Source of the DNA: Deltaproteobacteria bacterium
GTDB taxonomy: Bacteria; Desulfobacterota; Binatia; Bin18
NCBI GenBank assembly: GCA_016874775.1
Contig: VGTJ01000012.1
Coordinates: forward strand, 1-53,762
DNA: 53,762 bases
Direction of reading: 5' to 3'
Position numbers and translations under genes: made by a program. Position 1 is the stretch's first letter; each line of letters opens with the position of its first letter. Under the pieces are notes generated by a model that was not told the origin of the DNA, made no database searches, and saw only the letters and a list, made by a program, of their open reading frames with translations. Of the stretch, positions 27,053-35,932 are shown one piece after another.

Positions 27053-27816
27053 AGCAGCGCCAATCCTATGCATGCAAGGACGATAAACGGTAACAATCCT
27101 AATCCTACTTCGATCGTTTTGGTCTCGGTTACCCAACCCATCGTCACAAATAGTTCTGGAGTCCAACTCCCGCTAGATAAGAGGTTTCCGACCACAAATC
27201 CGCTTATGGTGGCACCTGCGAGCAGTCCCAAACCGAACAGTCGCAGTGCTGGAGGTTTTGGAGGTCGGGGTTCGAGGAGATCGGAATACAGTAATCGACC
27301 CTTGGCAACACGAGGATAAATGACAGCCAAGAGTAAAGGAGCGAACAACATCGACGAGACGAAGTTGTTGAACAAGATGATATTGGCAAGGATACGAAAC
27401 GGGACGAATCCTAGCAGGTTGAGGCCCCAACCGATAAAGAGGGCGCACAGAGAACTTGCGAGCAGGATGGTAAAAGTAAACTTCACCCACGTCAGCGGAG
27501 TTTTCGGTACCGGCTGATCTCGTGAGACCAGCTGCCACGTTTTGTAAGGGACTGTCCCATACAAGAAGTTACCAAAGAAGCCGAAGAAATCGCCTGGCCC
27601 GATGCCACCGAAGAAATCACCAATAACATTGCCAATCGCTGCCCCCCACGCAGCAGCAGGACCAAAGAGAAACGAGCAGATGACCGGAACGGCGTTGGCA
27701 GGGCGCAACTCCGTTACTCCAGGAATAATGGGAATAACTTTGAAAGGAATGAGAATCGCTGCGTAGAGCGATGCACAGATGGCAGTAAAAACGACCAGGC
27801 GTGTGTTGTCCCACAT
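27049..27816 (-). CDS. ECF transporter S component, QueT-like
   Basis: A ~255-residue substrate-binding membrane protein with about six helices. The N-terminal half (FTAICASLYAAILIPFKVIP, PGVTELRPANAVPVICSFLF, GPAAAWGAAIGNVIGDFFGG) resembles QueT/ECF S components. ATG 27816 is preferred over 27843 because the longer version would cover a hairpin. It is first in the operon and overlaps the ATPase gene by 4 nt. QueT proteins are linked to queuosine precursors, but the hydantoinase neighbours suggest this one imports a cyclic ureide or amide. The C-terminal half looks less typical, so the subfamily is uncertain. Confidence 0.8.
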   Translation of the reverse strand: MWDNTRLVVFTAICASLYAAILIPFKVIPIIPGVTELRPANAVPVICSFLFGPAAAWGAAIGNVIGDFFGGIGPGDFFGFFGNFLYGTVPYKTWQLVSRDQPVPKTPLTWVKFTFTILLASSLCALFIGWGLNLLGFVPFRILANIILFNNFVSSMLFAPLLLAVIYPRVAKGRLLYSDLLEPRPPKPPALRLFGLGLLAGATISGFVVGNLLSSGSWTPELFVTMGWVTETKTIEVGLGLLPFIVLACIGLALL

Positions 27817-27821
27817 TTTTT

Positions 27822-27851
27822 GTCCCGCCCTGAGGTACCACAAGGCGGGAC
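27822..27851 (-). promoter_or_regulatory. Hairpin covering the ribosome site of the S-component gene
   Basis: A perfect 8-bp stem (GTCCCGCC / GGCGGGAC) with a 14-nt loop ends five nucleotides before ATG 27816. The 3-prime arm holds the only purine-rich ribosome-site candidate. On the minus strand it is followed by A residues, not T residues, so it is not a terminator there. Translational control of the whole operon is possible. Confidence 0.45.
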
Positions 27852-27877
27852 CGGGGACAATGGCGAAAGCGGATGCG

Positions 27878-28269
27878 TTATTGAATCTTGGTTACGCGGA
27901 TGTAGTCCACATCATAAAAATACGACACACTCTGATCCAGAGTCAGGGCAGGCTGTAAGCCAGCATCATAGGCTGCCGTCCATGACGAGGCTGGTGCCCA
28001 GAGATTGAAACGGACACTCATCGGATCATTGGCATGGGCAGCCGTAGTCGAGCGGGCAAGGACACCGTTGATATACCATTCGGTGCGGTTTTTGAGCCAC
28101 CGGAGTTGCAGTGTCGTCCACTGGTTGCGATTTAATCCACCAACCGTCACTAAAGGCCGTTAAATTCGTCGCTGAACATGACCTGTGCGAACGCCGGTGC
28201 TTGGCTGGCAAGAAATGTGAGCAGGGTGAAAATTGACGATCTCACTATCGTTCCAAGATGTTGTCGCAT
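27878..28269 (-). pseudogene. Remnant of a secreted GH16-like (laminarinase-fold) protein
   Basis: ATG 28269, behind AAAGGAG, opens a frame with a clean signal peptide (about FTLLTFLASQAPAFA) and the GH16-like mature start QVMFSDEFNG. It then hits TAG. A second frame, ending at 27878, carries a C-terminal part of the same fold (TEWYINGVLARS, NDPMSVRFNLWAPASSWTAA, YFYDVDYIRVTKIQ). Normal proteins have ~130 residues between these parts, including the catalytic ExDxxE site, which is missing here. An internal deletion plus frameshift has killed the gene. Confidence 0.75.
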
Positions 28270-28451
28270 TGTCAGGACATCTCCTTTCTCAGAGGTTCAA
28301 CATGAGCAAAGACGGTCGGTGGTACAACAGGCGTCCCCTCCTTTCGTATGAGGCAAGTTGTTGTTTCAATGTACAAAAATCCCAAACGGGAAAGCAAATT
28401 GGGACCAAGGACGTTGACAACCGCTAAAAAAATCCTTTAGCGTGGCGCTTT

Positions 28452-29357
28452 ATGACACGACGAATTGTATTTTTTTTCCTCGGATTTTTCATATTGATAG
28501 GCGTGAGTGGGTGCTCGCCAGCTATGCGGCGGCTTTCGGCGAAAGAGTATTACACCGAAGCGAGCGATTACTACAACAGGGAAGATTTCATCACTGCGGG
28601 TGAGAAATATCAAGAATTGCTCGACCAATATCCTCTGAACCCGTACGCTGAAGAGGCGCAGCTCAAAATTGCTTATGGTCGTTACCTCGATAGGAAATTC
28701 GCTGACGCACTTACTGGTTTCAGTGATTTTGAACGGACCTATCCCACGAGTTCGCACCTCCCGTTTGTGCAGTATTACCGAGGTATGTCATATCTCGATC
28801 AGATGCGTTCAATTGACCGTGACCAAAGCGTGACGGAGAAAGCGAATGATTTTTTCCGCGCGGTCTCTGGCCGCTTCGGTGACAGCTCCTTTGCCTTATT
28901 AGCGGAACAAAAAAGTCGCTCCTGCCGGGAATCACTCGCAGAACATGAGTTGTACGTCGCCGAGTTTCATATGAAGCGGTTTGCGCTTCTTCCGGCTAAA
29001 TCGCGCTTACGGCGAGTGGTAGAGGAATACCCGGAGACGGATGCCGCGACCAAAGCGTTAGGTCACCTTCAAGAAATTCTTGAAGACATTAACAAGAAGA
29101 GTCTTGCTGAGCTTGCAGGAAAAGCCTTGGCTGCACGAAAAGCTGCCAAACCGGCCTCTGCGGATGCTGCGACTGGAACCGACAACACCCCTCCTCCAGA
29201 AGTTGACCCGTTACTGGCTCTCGTCACCCAACTGAAGAAACAAGAAGAAGAAGATCGAAAGGTCGTCTTTCAATCTTCTGAAAGTGAGAAGAAAGACACT
29301 CCACCACAAACGCCGACACAACGAGCTTTGCAAAAAGAAATTGAGAAGAGAGAGTAG
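28452..29357 (+). CDS. bamD: Outer-membrane assembly lipoprotein BamD (YfiO-like)
   Basis: A 301-residue lipoprotein of the BAM complex, which folds beta-barrel proteins into the outer membrane. The signal peptide ends in lipobox GVSGC with lipidated C21. TPR-like repeats follow (YYTEASDYYNREDFITAGEK, YQELLDQYPLNPYAEEAQLK, GFSDFERTYPTSSHLP). The C-terminal ~80 residues (AKPASADAATGTDNTPP to KEIEKRE) are a low-complexity charged extension beyond the usual BamD length. ATG 28452 has only a weak ribosome site. Confidence 0.9.
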   Translation: MTRRIVFFFLGFFILIGVSGCSPAMRRLSAKEYYTEASDYYNREDFITAGEKYQELLDQYPLNPYAEEAQLKIAYGRYLDRKFADALTGFSDFERTYPTSSHLPFVQYYRGMSYLDQMRSIDRDQSVTEKANDFFRAVSGRFGDSSFALLAEQKSRSCRESLAEHELYVAEFHMKRFALLPAKSRLRRVVEEYPETDAATKALGHLQEILEDINKKSLAELAGKALAARKAAKPASADAATGTDNTPPPEVDPLLALVTQLKKQEEEDRKVVFQSSESEKKDTPPQTPTQRALQKEIEKRE

Positions 29358-29447
29358 AGTTCGGGGAAAGTGCCAGAGTAAAAGGCCTGGGTGATTCCTC
29401 GATAGTTTCTGCGTGTTGGTCACTTTTGGTTATTTTTCATATTGACT

Positions 29448-30002
29448 ATGCCTCTCTTTCGGCTGTATCTCATCCGCCACGGACACCCCAGCGCTGGGTT
29501 CGCGGAAGCTACGGATCCTGGTCTCAATGAGATCGGTATCACTCAAGCGCAGGCCGTTGCGCAAGAACTTTCTGCGCTTGGACCATTACCAGTGCTGACG
29601 AGTCCACTCAAACGTGCGCGTGAGACTGCCCGCCCATTCGAAACAATATGGAAGGTCGACGCGACGGTTGACGTGCGGATTGCTGAGGTTCCATCGCCCA
29701 GTCAGAATCTGGAGGAACGAACTGCATGGATCCATCGTGCCTTGCGCGGACGATGGAGTGATCTGTCGACAGAATATCAGGCCTGGCGCGAGCAAGTAGT
29801 GCAGTGTTTAGTCACACAGAAAACGTCAACGGTCATGACTACGCATTTCGTTGCCATCAATGCAGCGGTAGGAGCTGCTACTGGCGACGATCGTCTGATG
29901 TGCTTTGAGCCTGACCATTGTTCGTGTACTGTCTTGGAAGTCGAGAATGAGATCCTGCGGGTTGTTGCTCTCGGGCGTCAGAGAGCAACTGTTATCCGCT
30001 AG
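29448..30002 (+). CDS. Histidine phosphatase family protein (phosphoglycerate mutase-like)
   Basis: A 184-residue single-domain phosphatase. The nucleophile motif LIRHGHP is at the N-terminus. LTSPLKRARETARPF (the usual SxLxRAxxTA) and the second histidine in VMTTHFVAINA complete the catalytic set. ATG 29448 is preferred to TTG 29442. Family members act on sugar phosphates, alpha-ribazole phosphate or phosphoproteins; nothing nearby settles the substrate. Confidence 0.85.
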   Translation: MPLFRLYLIRHGHPSAGFAEATDPGLNEIGITQAQAVAQELSALGPLPVLTSPLKRARETARPFETIWKVDATVDVRIAEVPSPSQNLEERTAWIHRALRGRWSDLSTEYQAWREQVVQCLVTQKTSTVMTTHFVAINAAVGAATGDDRLMCFEPDHCSCTVLEVENEILRVVALGRQRATVIR

Positions 30003-30054
30003 CACCCGTTCTGCTGGAAAGCTGCCAATGCCGTAGCACGCAAGGAGGGAAACT

Positions 30055-31230
30055 ATGCCAGGACCACTCGCTGGATACCGTGTTATTGATGTGACACAAA
30101 TGATCTCGGGGCCGATGGCGACGATGGTGCTGGCTGACCAGGGCGCGGATGTGATCAAAGTTGAGCCGCCGGGAACTGGAGACCTGACGCGTGCGCTCGG
30201 CGGTCCTCGTGGGATGTCCCCTACCTTCACCATCGTTAATCGCAACAAACGCTCTGTGGTCCTCAATCTTAAAACGCCACGCGGGTTAGCAATTCTCAAA
30301 GAACTCGTCGCTAAAGCTGACGTGTTCGTGCAGAATTTTCGTCCTGGTGTAGCTGAGCAAATGGGCATTGGCGAGGCGGAGCTACGGCGCGTTACACCTG
30401 ATCTGGTTTACGTTTCGATCAGTGGGTTTGGAGAAACTGGGCCATATGTCCATAAGCGAGTCTATGACCCGGTGATTCAGGCACTATCTGGACTGGCCTC
30501 GATTCAGGCTGATCCTGACGGACGGCCACACATGATGCGACTCATCGTGCCAGACAAAGTGACTGCCATGACCGCAGCACAGGCCATGACTGCGGCCTTA
30601 CTCGCACGTGAACGGACGAAGCAAGGGCAACATGTGCGGCTGGCAATGCTCGACGCAGTGGTTTCTTTTCTCTGGCCTGAAGCGATGGTTGCGCATACGT
30701 TCATTACCGATAAAGAAGTGACCATTCGCCCAAACGCAAGAGACCTTGTTTTCGAGACAGCCGACAGTTTTATCACTGTTGGAACGGTCTCTGATGCTGA
30801 ATGGCAAGGACTCACGCGCGCGCTTGAATGTCCAGAATGGCTGGAAGATCCACGCTTCACTACTCCCGCGGGGCGAGTAAAATACGCTGATGCGCGTTTA
30901 GAACTAACGGCTGAGGTTCTTAAGACGCGGACGTCAGCAGAGTGGCTCGCTCGTCTCGATGCGGAGCAAGTCCCATGTGCTCCTGTGCTCAGTCGCAAGG
31001 ATTTACTAACCGACCCGCAGATCGTAGCGAATCAGCTGATTGTCGAGTCAGAACATCCATCGCTCGGTCGCATGCGACAGCCACGTCCAGCAGCACGGTT
31101 TGATCAGACTCCAGCGGAGCTGCGCATTCCTGCGCCACGGCTTGGGGAGCATACCGATACGGTGCTGGCGGAACTCGGAGTTGCGAATGAGGAAGTAGCA
31201 ACGTTGCGGACGAGTGGGGTGATTGGGTAA
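30055..31230 (+). CDS. CaiB/BaiF-family (class III) CoA-transferase, copy 1
   Basis: A 391-residue family III CoA-transferase that moves CoA between carboxylic acids through an aspartyl-CoA thioester. It opens PLAGYRVIDVTQMISGPMAT and ADQGADVIKVEPPGTGD. The catalytic aspartate is probably D200 in RLAMLDAVVSF. RNKRSVVLNLKTPRG and the FVQNFRPGVAEQMGIG segment are typical. ATG 30055 has CAAGGAGG upstream. The gene stands alone between a phosphatase and convergent ybeY. The acid used cannot be predicted. Confidence 0.92.
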   Translation: MPGPLAGYRVIDVTQMISGPMATMVLADQGADVIKVEPPGTGDLTRALGGPRGMSPTFTIVNRNKRSVVLNLKTPRGLAILKELVAKADVFVQNFRPGVAEQMGIGEAELRRVTPDLVYVSISGFGETGPYVHKRVYDPVIQALSGLASIQADPDGRPHMMRLIVPDKVTAMTAAQAMTAALLARERTKQGQHVRLAMLDAVVSFLWPEAMVAHTFITDKEVTIRPNARDLVFETADSFITVGTVSDAEWQGLTRALECPEWLEDPRFTTPAGRVKYADARLELTAEVLKTRTSAEWLARLDAEQVPCAPVLSRKDLLTDPQIVANQLIVESEHPSLGRMRQPRPAARFDQTPAELRIPAPRLGEHTDTVLAELGVANEEVATLRTSGVIG

Positions 31231-31297
31231 CACCTCACCCGCACTCGTTGCCCTCGTGTTGCCCTCTCCTTAAAATGAGACCATTCTTGCTCTATTC

Positions 31298-31765
31298 CTA
31301 CATGCGGCTTTCAATCGACGACAGCATTGCCTTAATCTCCCGCCCCTTCCGATGCATGCGCATCGCCTCACTACGTGAGACTTCGTGATCGTAGCCTAGA
31401 AGATGCAGGATCCCGTGAATCAGCAGGATCTGCAGCTCTTCGCGTAACGAGTGATGGCGACGTTGCGCTTGCCGTGCAGCTGTGTCAACGGAAATCACCA
31501 CGTCACCCAATAAGAACGGCTGCAGTTCATCCGCTAACGGAAACGAGAGTACGTCAGTCGGCTTGTCCTTCTGACGATACTGACGATTCAGGATGTGAAT
31601 CTCCGGGTCCGTTACCAGTGCGAGACTCAGTTCCGCCCGCTGTTGATTCAGATGGCGTAAAATTGTTTTGCTCCACTGGCGAAACTCTTTGTGACTCACC
31701 TCTGGGGTCTTGCCAGAAACGTCGATCGTTACGTCGCTCTTGCGCGCGTTGGCGACGGAACGCAC
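31298..31765 (-). CDS. ybeY: Endoribonuclease YbeY (16S rRNA maturation)
   Basis: A 155-residue zinc endoribonuclease for 16S rRNA 3-prime maturation and ribosome quality control. The metal motif [19 protein letters not shown] is intact, and [17 protein letters not shown] is the family core. GTG 31765 is chosen because GAGGA lies 6 nt upstream and the length then equals E. coli YbeY; ATG 31810 is an alternative. It overlaps the 3-prime end of phoH by ~212 nt in another frame. phoH-ybeY order is conserved. Confidence 0.92.
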   Translation of the reverse strand: MRSVANARKSDVTIDVSGKTPEVSHKEFRQWSKTILRHLNQQRAELSLALVTDPEIHILNRQYRQKDKPTDVLSFPLADELQPFLLGDVVISVDTAARQAQRRHHSLREELQILLIHGILHLLGYDHEVSRSEAMRMHRKGREIKAMLSSIESRM

Positions 31766-32756
31766 GCTTTTCCTCTTCGTATTTTTCGCGTTCTTCTTGT
31801 GCTCGCTCATACGCAGTAATGATATCTTGCACTAAACGGTGACGGACGACATCCTTCTCACTGAAGAAGGAAAATTTAATACCGTCGATGCCACGTAAAA
31901 TGTGTTGGGCTTCTTTTAAACCTGACCGTGTGCCCGCCGGAAGATCAATCTGTGTGACATCGCCAGTAATAACTGCTTTGGAACCATAGCCAAGGCGAGT
32001 GAGAAACATTTTCATCTGCTCTGGCGTGGTATTTTGCGCTTCATCAAGGATGACGAACGAATCGTTCAATGTTCTCCCGCGCATAAACGCGAGTGGCGCA
32101 ACTTCAATCGTTCCGCGTTCGATCATCTTGCTGGCGCGATCATAATCGACCATGTCGTACAACGCGTCATACAACGGACGCAGATACGGATTGATCTTTT
32201 CGGCCAGATCGCCTGGTAAAAATCCGAGCTTCTCACCAGCTTCGACTGCTGGGCGTGTTAAGACCACCCGGCTCACTTTGTGTTTCATCAGTTCAGCAAC
32301 CGCCACCGCCATGGCCAAATAAGTTTTCCCCGTACCCGCTGGCCCTATGCCGAAGACAATGTCGAAGTGTCGAATCGCATCGATATACACTTTTTGTGCG
32401 ATGCTCTTCGGAGTGATCGTGCGGCGGTTTGCCGAGATATAAACCGTATCGAGGAAAATGTCTTTCAGATTTGCCGAACGGTCCCGGCTGAGGATGCGGA
32501 TCGCGTAATCGACATCGCTCGGGTAGACCGGATACCCGTTTTGTAGAAGGCCATAGAGTTGAGTCGAGACCCGACTCGCGAGGCTGCGTTGCTCTTCATC
32601 TCCAGTGATGAGGAGTGCATTTCCCGAAGTCGCGAGTTTCACACCGACGGCCCTTTCAATGCTGCGCAAGTGCTCATCCTGGTGTCCCAGGAGGTCGTGA
32701 AAGAAACGATGACTCTCGAATTGGACGCGTGAAGTATTCTCGTTGACCTGCTCCAA
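31554..32756 (-). CDS. phoH: PhoH-like ATPase with extended C-terminus
   Basis: A 400-residue PhoH/YbeZ-type P-loop ATPase, often paired with YbeY in RNA metabolism. Walker [12 protein letters not shown], Walker [14 protein letters not shown] and [19 protein letters not shown] are intact. The family core ends near [16 protein letters not shown]. The last ~75 residues (Q-, R-, then S-, G- and E-rich) are encoded over ybeY in another frame and look unlike PhoH, so they may be an accidental read-through. It starts at TTG 32756 with AAAGGAGG about 12 nt upstream. Confidence 0.9.
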   Translation of the reverse strand: MEQVNENTSRVQFESHRFFHDLLGHQDEHLRSIERAVGVKLATSGNALLITGDEEQRSLASRVSTQLYGLLQNGYPVYPSDVDYAIRILSRDRSANLKDIFLDTVYISANRRTITPKSIAQKVYIDAIRHFDIVFGIGPAGTGKTYLAMAVAVAELMKHKVSRVVLTRPAVEAGEKLGFLPGDLAEKINPYLRPLYDALYDMVDYDRASKMIERGTIEVAPLAFMRGRTLNDSFVILDEAQNTTPEQMKMFLTRLGYGSKAVITGDVTQIDLPAGTRSGLKEAQHILRGIDGIKFSFFSEKDVVRHRLVQDIITAYERAQEEREKYEEEKRAFRRQRAQERRNDRRFWQDPRGESQRVSPVEQNNFTPSESTAGGTESRTGNGPGDSHPESSVSSEGQAD

Positions 32757-32774
32757 GGGTGTAACGTTCCTCCT

Positions 32775-35411
32775 TTATGCTCCTTTTCCCACTAGCTCAT
32801 ACACCTTTTGTAGCGCTTCATCCAGGCGCGTGGCGTCTTTTCCGCCAGCCTGAGCGAAATCGGGGCGCCCGCCGCCGCCGCCTCCCACTAGTGGAGCAAT
32901 TTGCTTGAGAATGTTTCCTGCGTGATGCTGTTTTGTCACATCTTTACTGACCGCAGCCAACAATACCACTCGATCCCCTTGCACGGCACCGAGAACGATC
33001 ACTGCCGGTTGGAACTTATCGCGCAGCCGATCAGCCGTGTCACGTAGAGCTTTGTCGTCAACACCTTCGATGCGACTTGCGACGACAGTCACCCCATTCA
33101 CTTGCTGTGCATGCGATTCGATGTCGCCACTCTGCGCACCTGCCAGCTTGCTTTGCAACTGTACTAGTTGTTTCTCAAGGTCACGCTGGAGCGCAAGTAA
33201 CTTCTCGATACGATCCGCGGCTTCTTCCTCTGAGCCCTTTAGAATGCTGCTTACATCTTTGAGAATCTGTTCGCGTTGCCGAACCCACTCCAATGCCCCT
33301 TTGCCAGTCGTTGCTTCGACCCGACGAACTCCCGATGCAACCCCGGCCTCGGCTTTCAGTTTGAAGAGACCGATGTCTCCAGTACGGTTCACATGCGTTC
33401 CCCCACACAGTTCAGTCGAGAAACTTCCCATCTTTAGGACACGGACCCGTTCCCCATATTTCTCACCAAAGAACGCCAGGGCACCGCTCTTCAACGCATC
33501 ATTCAAGGCCATTTCCTGACTCGTCACTTCAGCATTCTCACGAATATGGGTGTTCACGATGTTCTCGATTCGTTCGAGCACGTCGTCCTTCACCGGACTG
33601 GTGTGAGTAAAATCGAAGCGCAACCGCTCAGGGGTTACGAGCGAACCTGCTTGCTTCACATGGGGGCCAAGCACCTCACGTAGCGCTGAGTGCAGAATGT
33701 GCGTTGCCGAGTGATTCAGACGTGTCGCCTCACGCCGCGTGGCATCGATGACCAACTTCACCCTGTCGCCAGCCTGAATCGCACCGCGTGTCACTTTGCC
33801 ACGGTGAATCGTTAAGAATGGTTGTGGCTTCTGAGTATCGACAATTTCGATCAGATCGCCACGCGTTGTCTCAATTCTTCCAGCATCCCCAACTTGACCG
33901 CCGGATTCGCCATAGAAAGGGGTCTCGGCAGTGACAATTTCAACTTCTTGGCCTTCACGTGCTGCGCTGCGCTGAGTTTCGCCATTGACTAGAACCGCTA
34001 CGACTTCAGATTCCCATTCTACGATACGATCGCCAGCAAACTTCGAGCGCAAGTCGGTAAGACTGGCACTTATGTACACCGTGCCTTTTTGTCCCTCGCG
34101 TGCACGGGTACGCTGCTCTTCCATCGCCCGGTCAAATCCCGCGCGATCTAGTGTAAACCCTTCAGACGAAAGGAAATCTTCGGTCAAATCGAGCGGAAAG
34201 CCGTACGTGTCATACAAACGAAAAGCGACTTCCCCGTTCAAGATTGACGCGCCATTCTGACGAACCGTGTTGATCTCCTGTTCGAGCAGCCCTAATCCTT
34301 TCCCGAGCGTATCAGCAAAGCGTTCTTCTTCGTTACGGACGACTTCAGTCACGTAACTCTTCCGCTCAGTCAATTCAGGATAAGCAGAGGCAAAGAGGCG
34401 AATCACACTCTCTGTCACCTGCGAGAAGAATGTCCCCTCAAAGCCAAGCAAGCGTCCGTGACGCAACGCCCGGCGCATGATACGGCGCAACACATACCCC
34501 CGACCTTCGTTAGTGGGGACAACGCCATCAGCAATGACGAACGCTGCCGCACGCGCATGATCGGCAATCACGCGAAATGAGATGTCGTTTTCTGCGTCGC
34601 TACCATAACGCTTGCCACTGAGCTCTTCGGTCGCACGAATGATGTCGCGCAACAGATCGGTGTCGTAATTGCCGCGCGTATTCTGTAACACCGAGGTGAC
34701 CCGTTCGAGACCCATGCCGGTGTCGACATGTTTCGATGGCAACTCGGTCAACGATTGATCGGGGTTACGGTTGTACTGAATGAAAACCAGGTTCCACAGT
34801 TCGATATAGCGCGGGCAGCCACCATTGACGGTACAGACGTGGCCAGGAGTGTTTTCTTTTTCACACACGCCGGGCCCACGGTCGATGTGAATCTCTGAAC
34901 AAGGGCCACAAGGGCCGGTCTCACCCATTTCCCAGAAATTATCCTTCTCGGCGAATCGTTGGATCTGATCTTTGTTGATATCGGTCTGCTTCCGCCACCA
35001 TTCCTCAGCTTCATCATCGGTTTTGTAGACCGTGGCCCAGAGCTTGTCCTTCGGCAGTTTCCACACGTCGGTCAACAATTGCCACGCCCAGAGAATTGCC
35101 TCTTTTTTGTAATAATCGCCAAACGACCAATTCCCGAGCATTTCAAAGAGCGTGTGATGGTACGTGTCACGTCCGACTTCTTCGAGGTCGTTATGCTTAC
35201 CTGAGACACGCAGGCACTTTTGCGAATTGACTACCCGTGTCTGCGTTGGCTTTTCGATACCAAGGAAGATGTTCTTAAACGGTACCATCCCGGCATTGGT
35301 GAACATTAAAGTCGGATCACTCGCGGGGATAAGAGAAGCGCTTGGAACAATTTGATGTCCCTGTTGCGCAAAAAAATGAAGGAAACTGTCGCGAATTTCT
35401 TTCCCGGTCAT
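32775..35411 (-). CDS. alaS: Alanyl-tRNA synthetase
   Basis: An 878-residue full-length AlaRS. The class II catalytic domain comes first (SFLHFFAQQGHQIVPSASLI, FTNAGMVPFKNIFLG, CGPCSEIHIDRG). The editing domain follows, with HSATHILHSALREVLG and CGGTHV zinc and editing motifs, and then the C-Ala/DHHA1 end (GGGGGGRPDFAQAGGKD). The length matches the normal ~876. The gene lies between recX and phoH, 11 nt after recX. recX-alaS adjacency is common in proteobacteria. Confidence 0.97.
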   Translation of the reverse strand: MTGKEIRDSFLHFFAQQGHQIVPSASLIPASDPTLMFTNAGMVPFKNIFLGIEKPTQTRVVNSQKCLRVSGKHNDLEEVGRDTYHHTLFEMLGNWSFGDYYKKEAILWAWQLLTDVWKLPKDKLWATVYKTDDEAEEWWRKQTDINKDQIQRFAEKDNFWEMGETGPCGPCSEIHIDRGPGVCEKENTPGHVCTVNGGCPRYIELWNLVFIQYNRNPDQSLTELPSKHVDTGMGLERVTSVLQNTRGNYDTDLLRDIIRATEELSGKRYGSDAENDISFRVIADHARAAAFVIADGVVPTNEGRGYVLRRIMRRALRHGRLLGFEGTFFSQVTESVIRLFASAYPELTERKSYVTEVVRNEEERFADTLGKGLGLLEQEINTVRQNGASILNGEVAFRLYDTYGFPLDLTEDFLSSEGFTLDRAGFDRAMEEQRTRAREGQKGTVYISASLTDLRSKFAGDRIVEWESEVVAVLVNGETQRSAAREGQEVEIVTAETPFYGESGGQVGDAGRIETTRGDLIEIVDTQKPQPFLTIHRGKVTRGAIQAGDRVKLVIDATRREATRLNHSATHILHSALREVLGPHVKQAGSLVTPERLRFDFTHTSPVKDDVLERIENIVNTHIRENAEVTSQEMALNDALKSGALAFFGEKYGERVRVLKMGSFSTELCGGTHVNRTGDIGLFKLKAEAGVASGVRRVEATTGKGALEWVRQREQILKDVSSILKGSEEEAADRIEKLLALQRDLEKQLVQLQSKLAGAQSGDIESHAQQVNGVTVVASRIEGVDDKALRDTADRLRDKFQPAVIVLGAVQGDRVVLLAAVSKDVTKQHHAGNILKQIAPLVGGGGGGRPDFAQAGGKDATRLDEALQKVYELVGKGA

Positions 35412-35422
35412 GAATTAGTCTC

Positions 35423-35932
35423 TCAGTCCTCTAAATCTGTCTCACGAGCATTGGTTGGCGCCTCACCAAGGAGACTCTCAACGACTTCTTGTGTATACCC
35501 CCGACGGAGCAGGAGCCGAAATGCTCGTGCGTACTGCTGGGACTGTTTTAGCGCGTCTGCTGAGAAACGGCTAGCGAGGAGTTTGCGTGCAGATTCCAGG
35601 TCTTCAGCTTTTTCATGCTCCTCTAGCGTCTGCTCAATGGTATCCGAGGCAAGGCCTTTCTGTCGCAATTTGACACGGATACCTTCTGCACCGAATCCCT
35701 TTTTGCTTAGACGCTCAGTCTGATCAACAGCAAGGCTTTCATCGTTCAGATACCCTTGCTCTTTGAGGCGAGCGACAGTGCGAGCGACAGCGTGTTCGGT
35801 AAAGCCCTTCGAGAGGAGTTTATCGGCAAGAGCCTGCTCGCTATGGGCGCGGCGAGCGAGCAGGCGATAGGCGTAGTCGAGGGGAGTGAGAAGCGATTGT
35901 GAATTGCGGATTAACGATTGCGGATTCTTCAT
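35423..35932 (-). CDS. recX: RecA regulatory protein RecX
   Basis: A 169-residue all-helical RecX that modulates RecA filaments. The three-helix repeats are visible: YAYRLLARRAHSEQALADKL, KEQGYLNDESLAVDQTERLS, EGIRVKLRQKGLASDTIEQT and YARAFRLLLRRGYTQEVVES. The first ~14 residues (MKNPQSLIRNSQSL) come from a short DNA repeat and are probably not native. It overlaps the uma2 stop by 4 nt. recX normally follows recA directly; here uma2 and a REP-like element lie between them. Confidence 0.92.
   Translation of the reverse strand: MKNPQSLIRNSQSLLTPLDYAYRLLARRAHSEQALADKLLSKGFTEHAVARTVARLKEQGYLNDESLAVDQTERLSKKGFGAEGIRVKLRQKGLASDTIEQTLEEHEKAEDLESARKLLASRFSADALKQSQQYARAFRLLLRRGYTQEVVESLLGEAPTNARETDLED

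Noticed and set aside
28413-28418. Perfect TTGACA upstream of bamD
   Set aside because: No acceptable -10 hexamer lies 16-18 nt downstream; left as chance.
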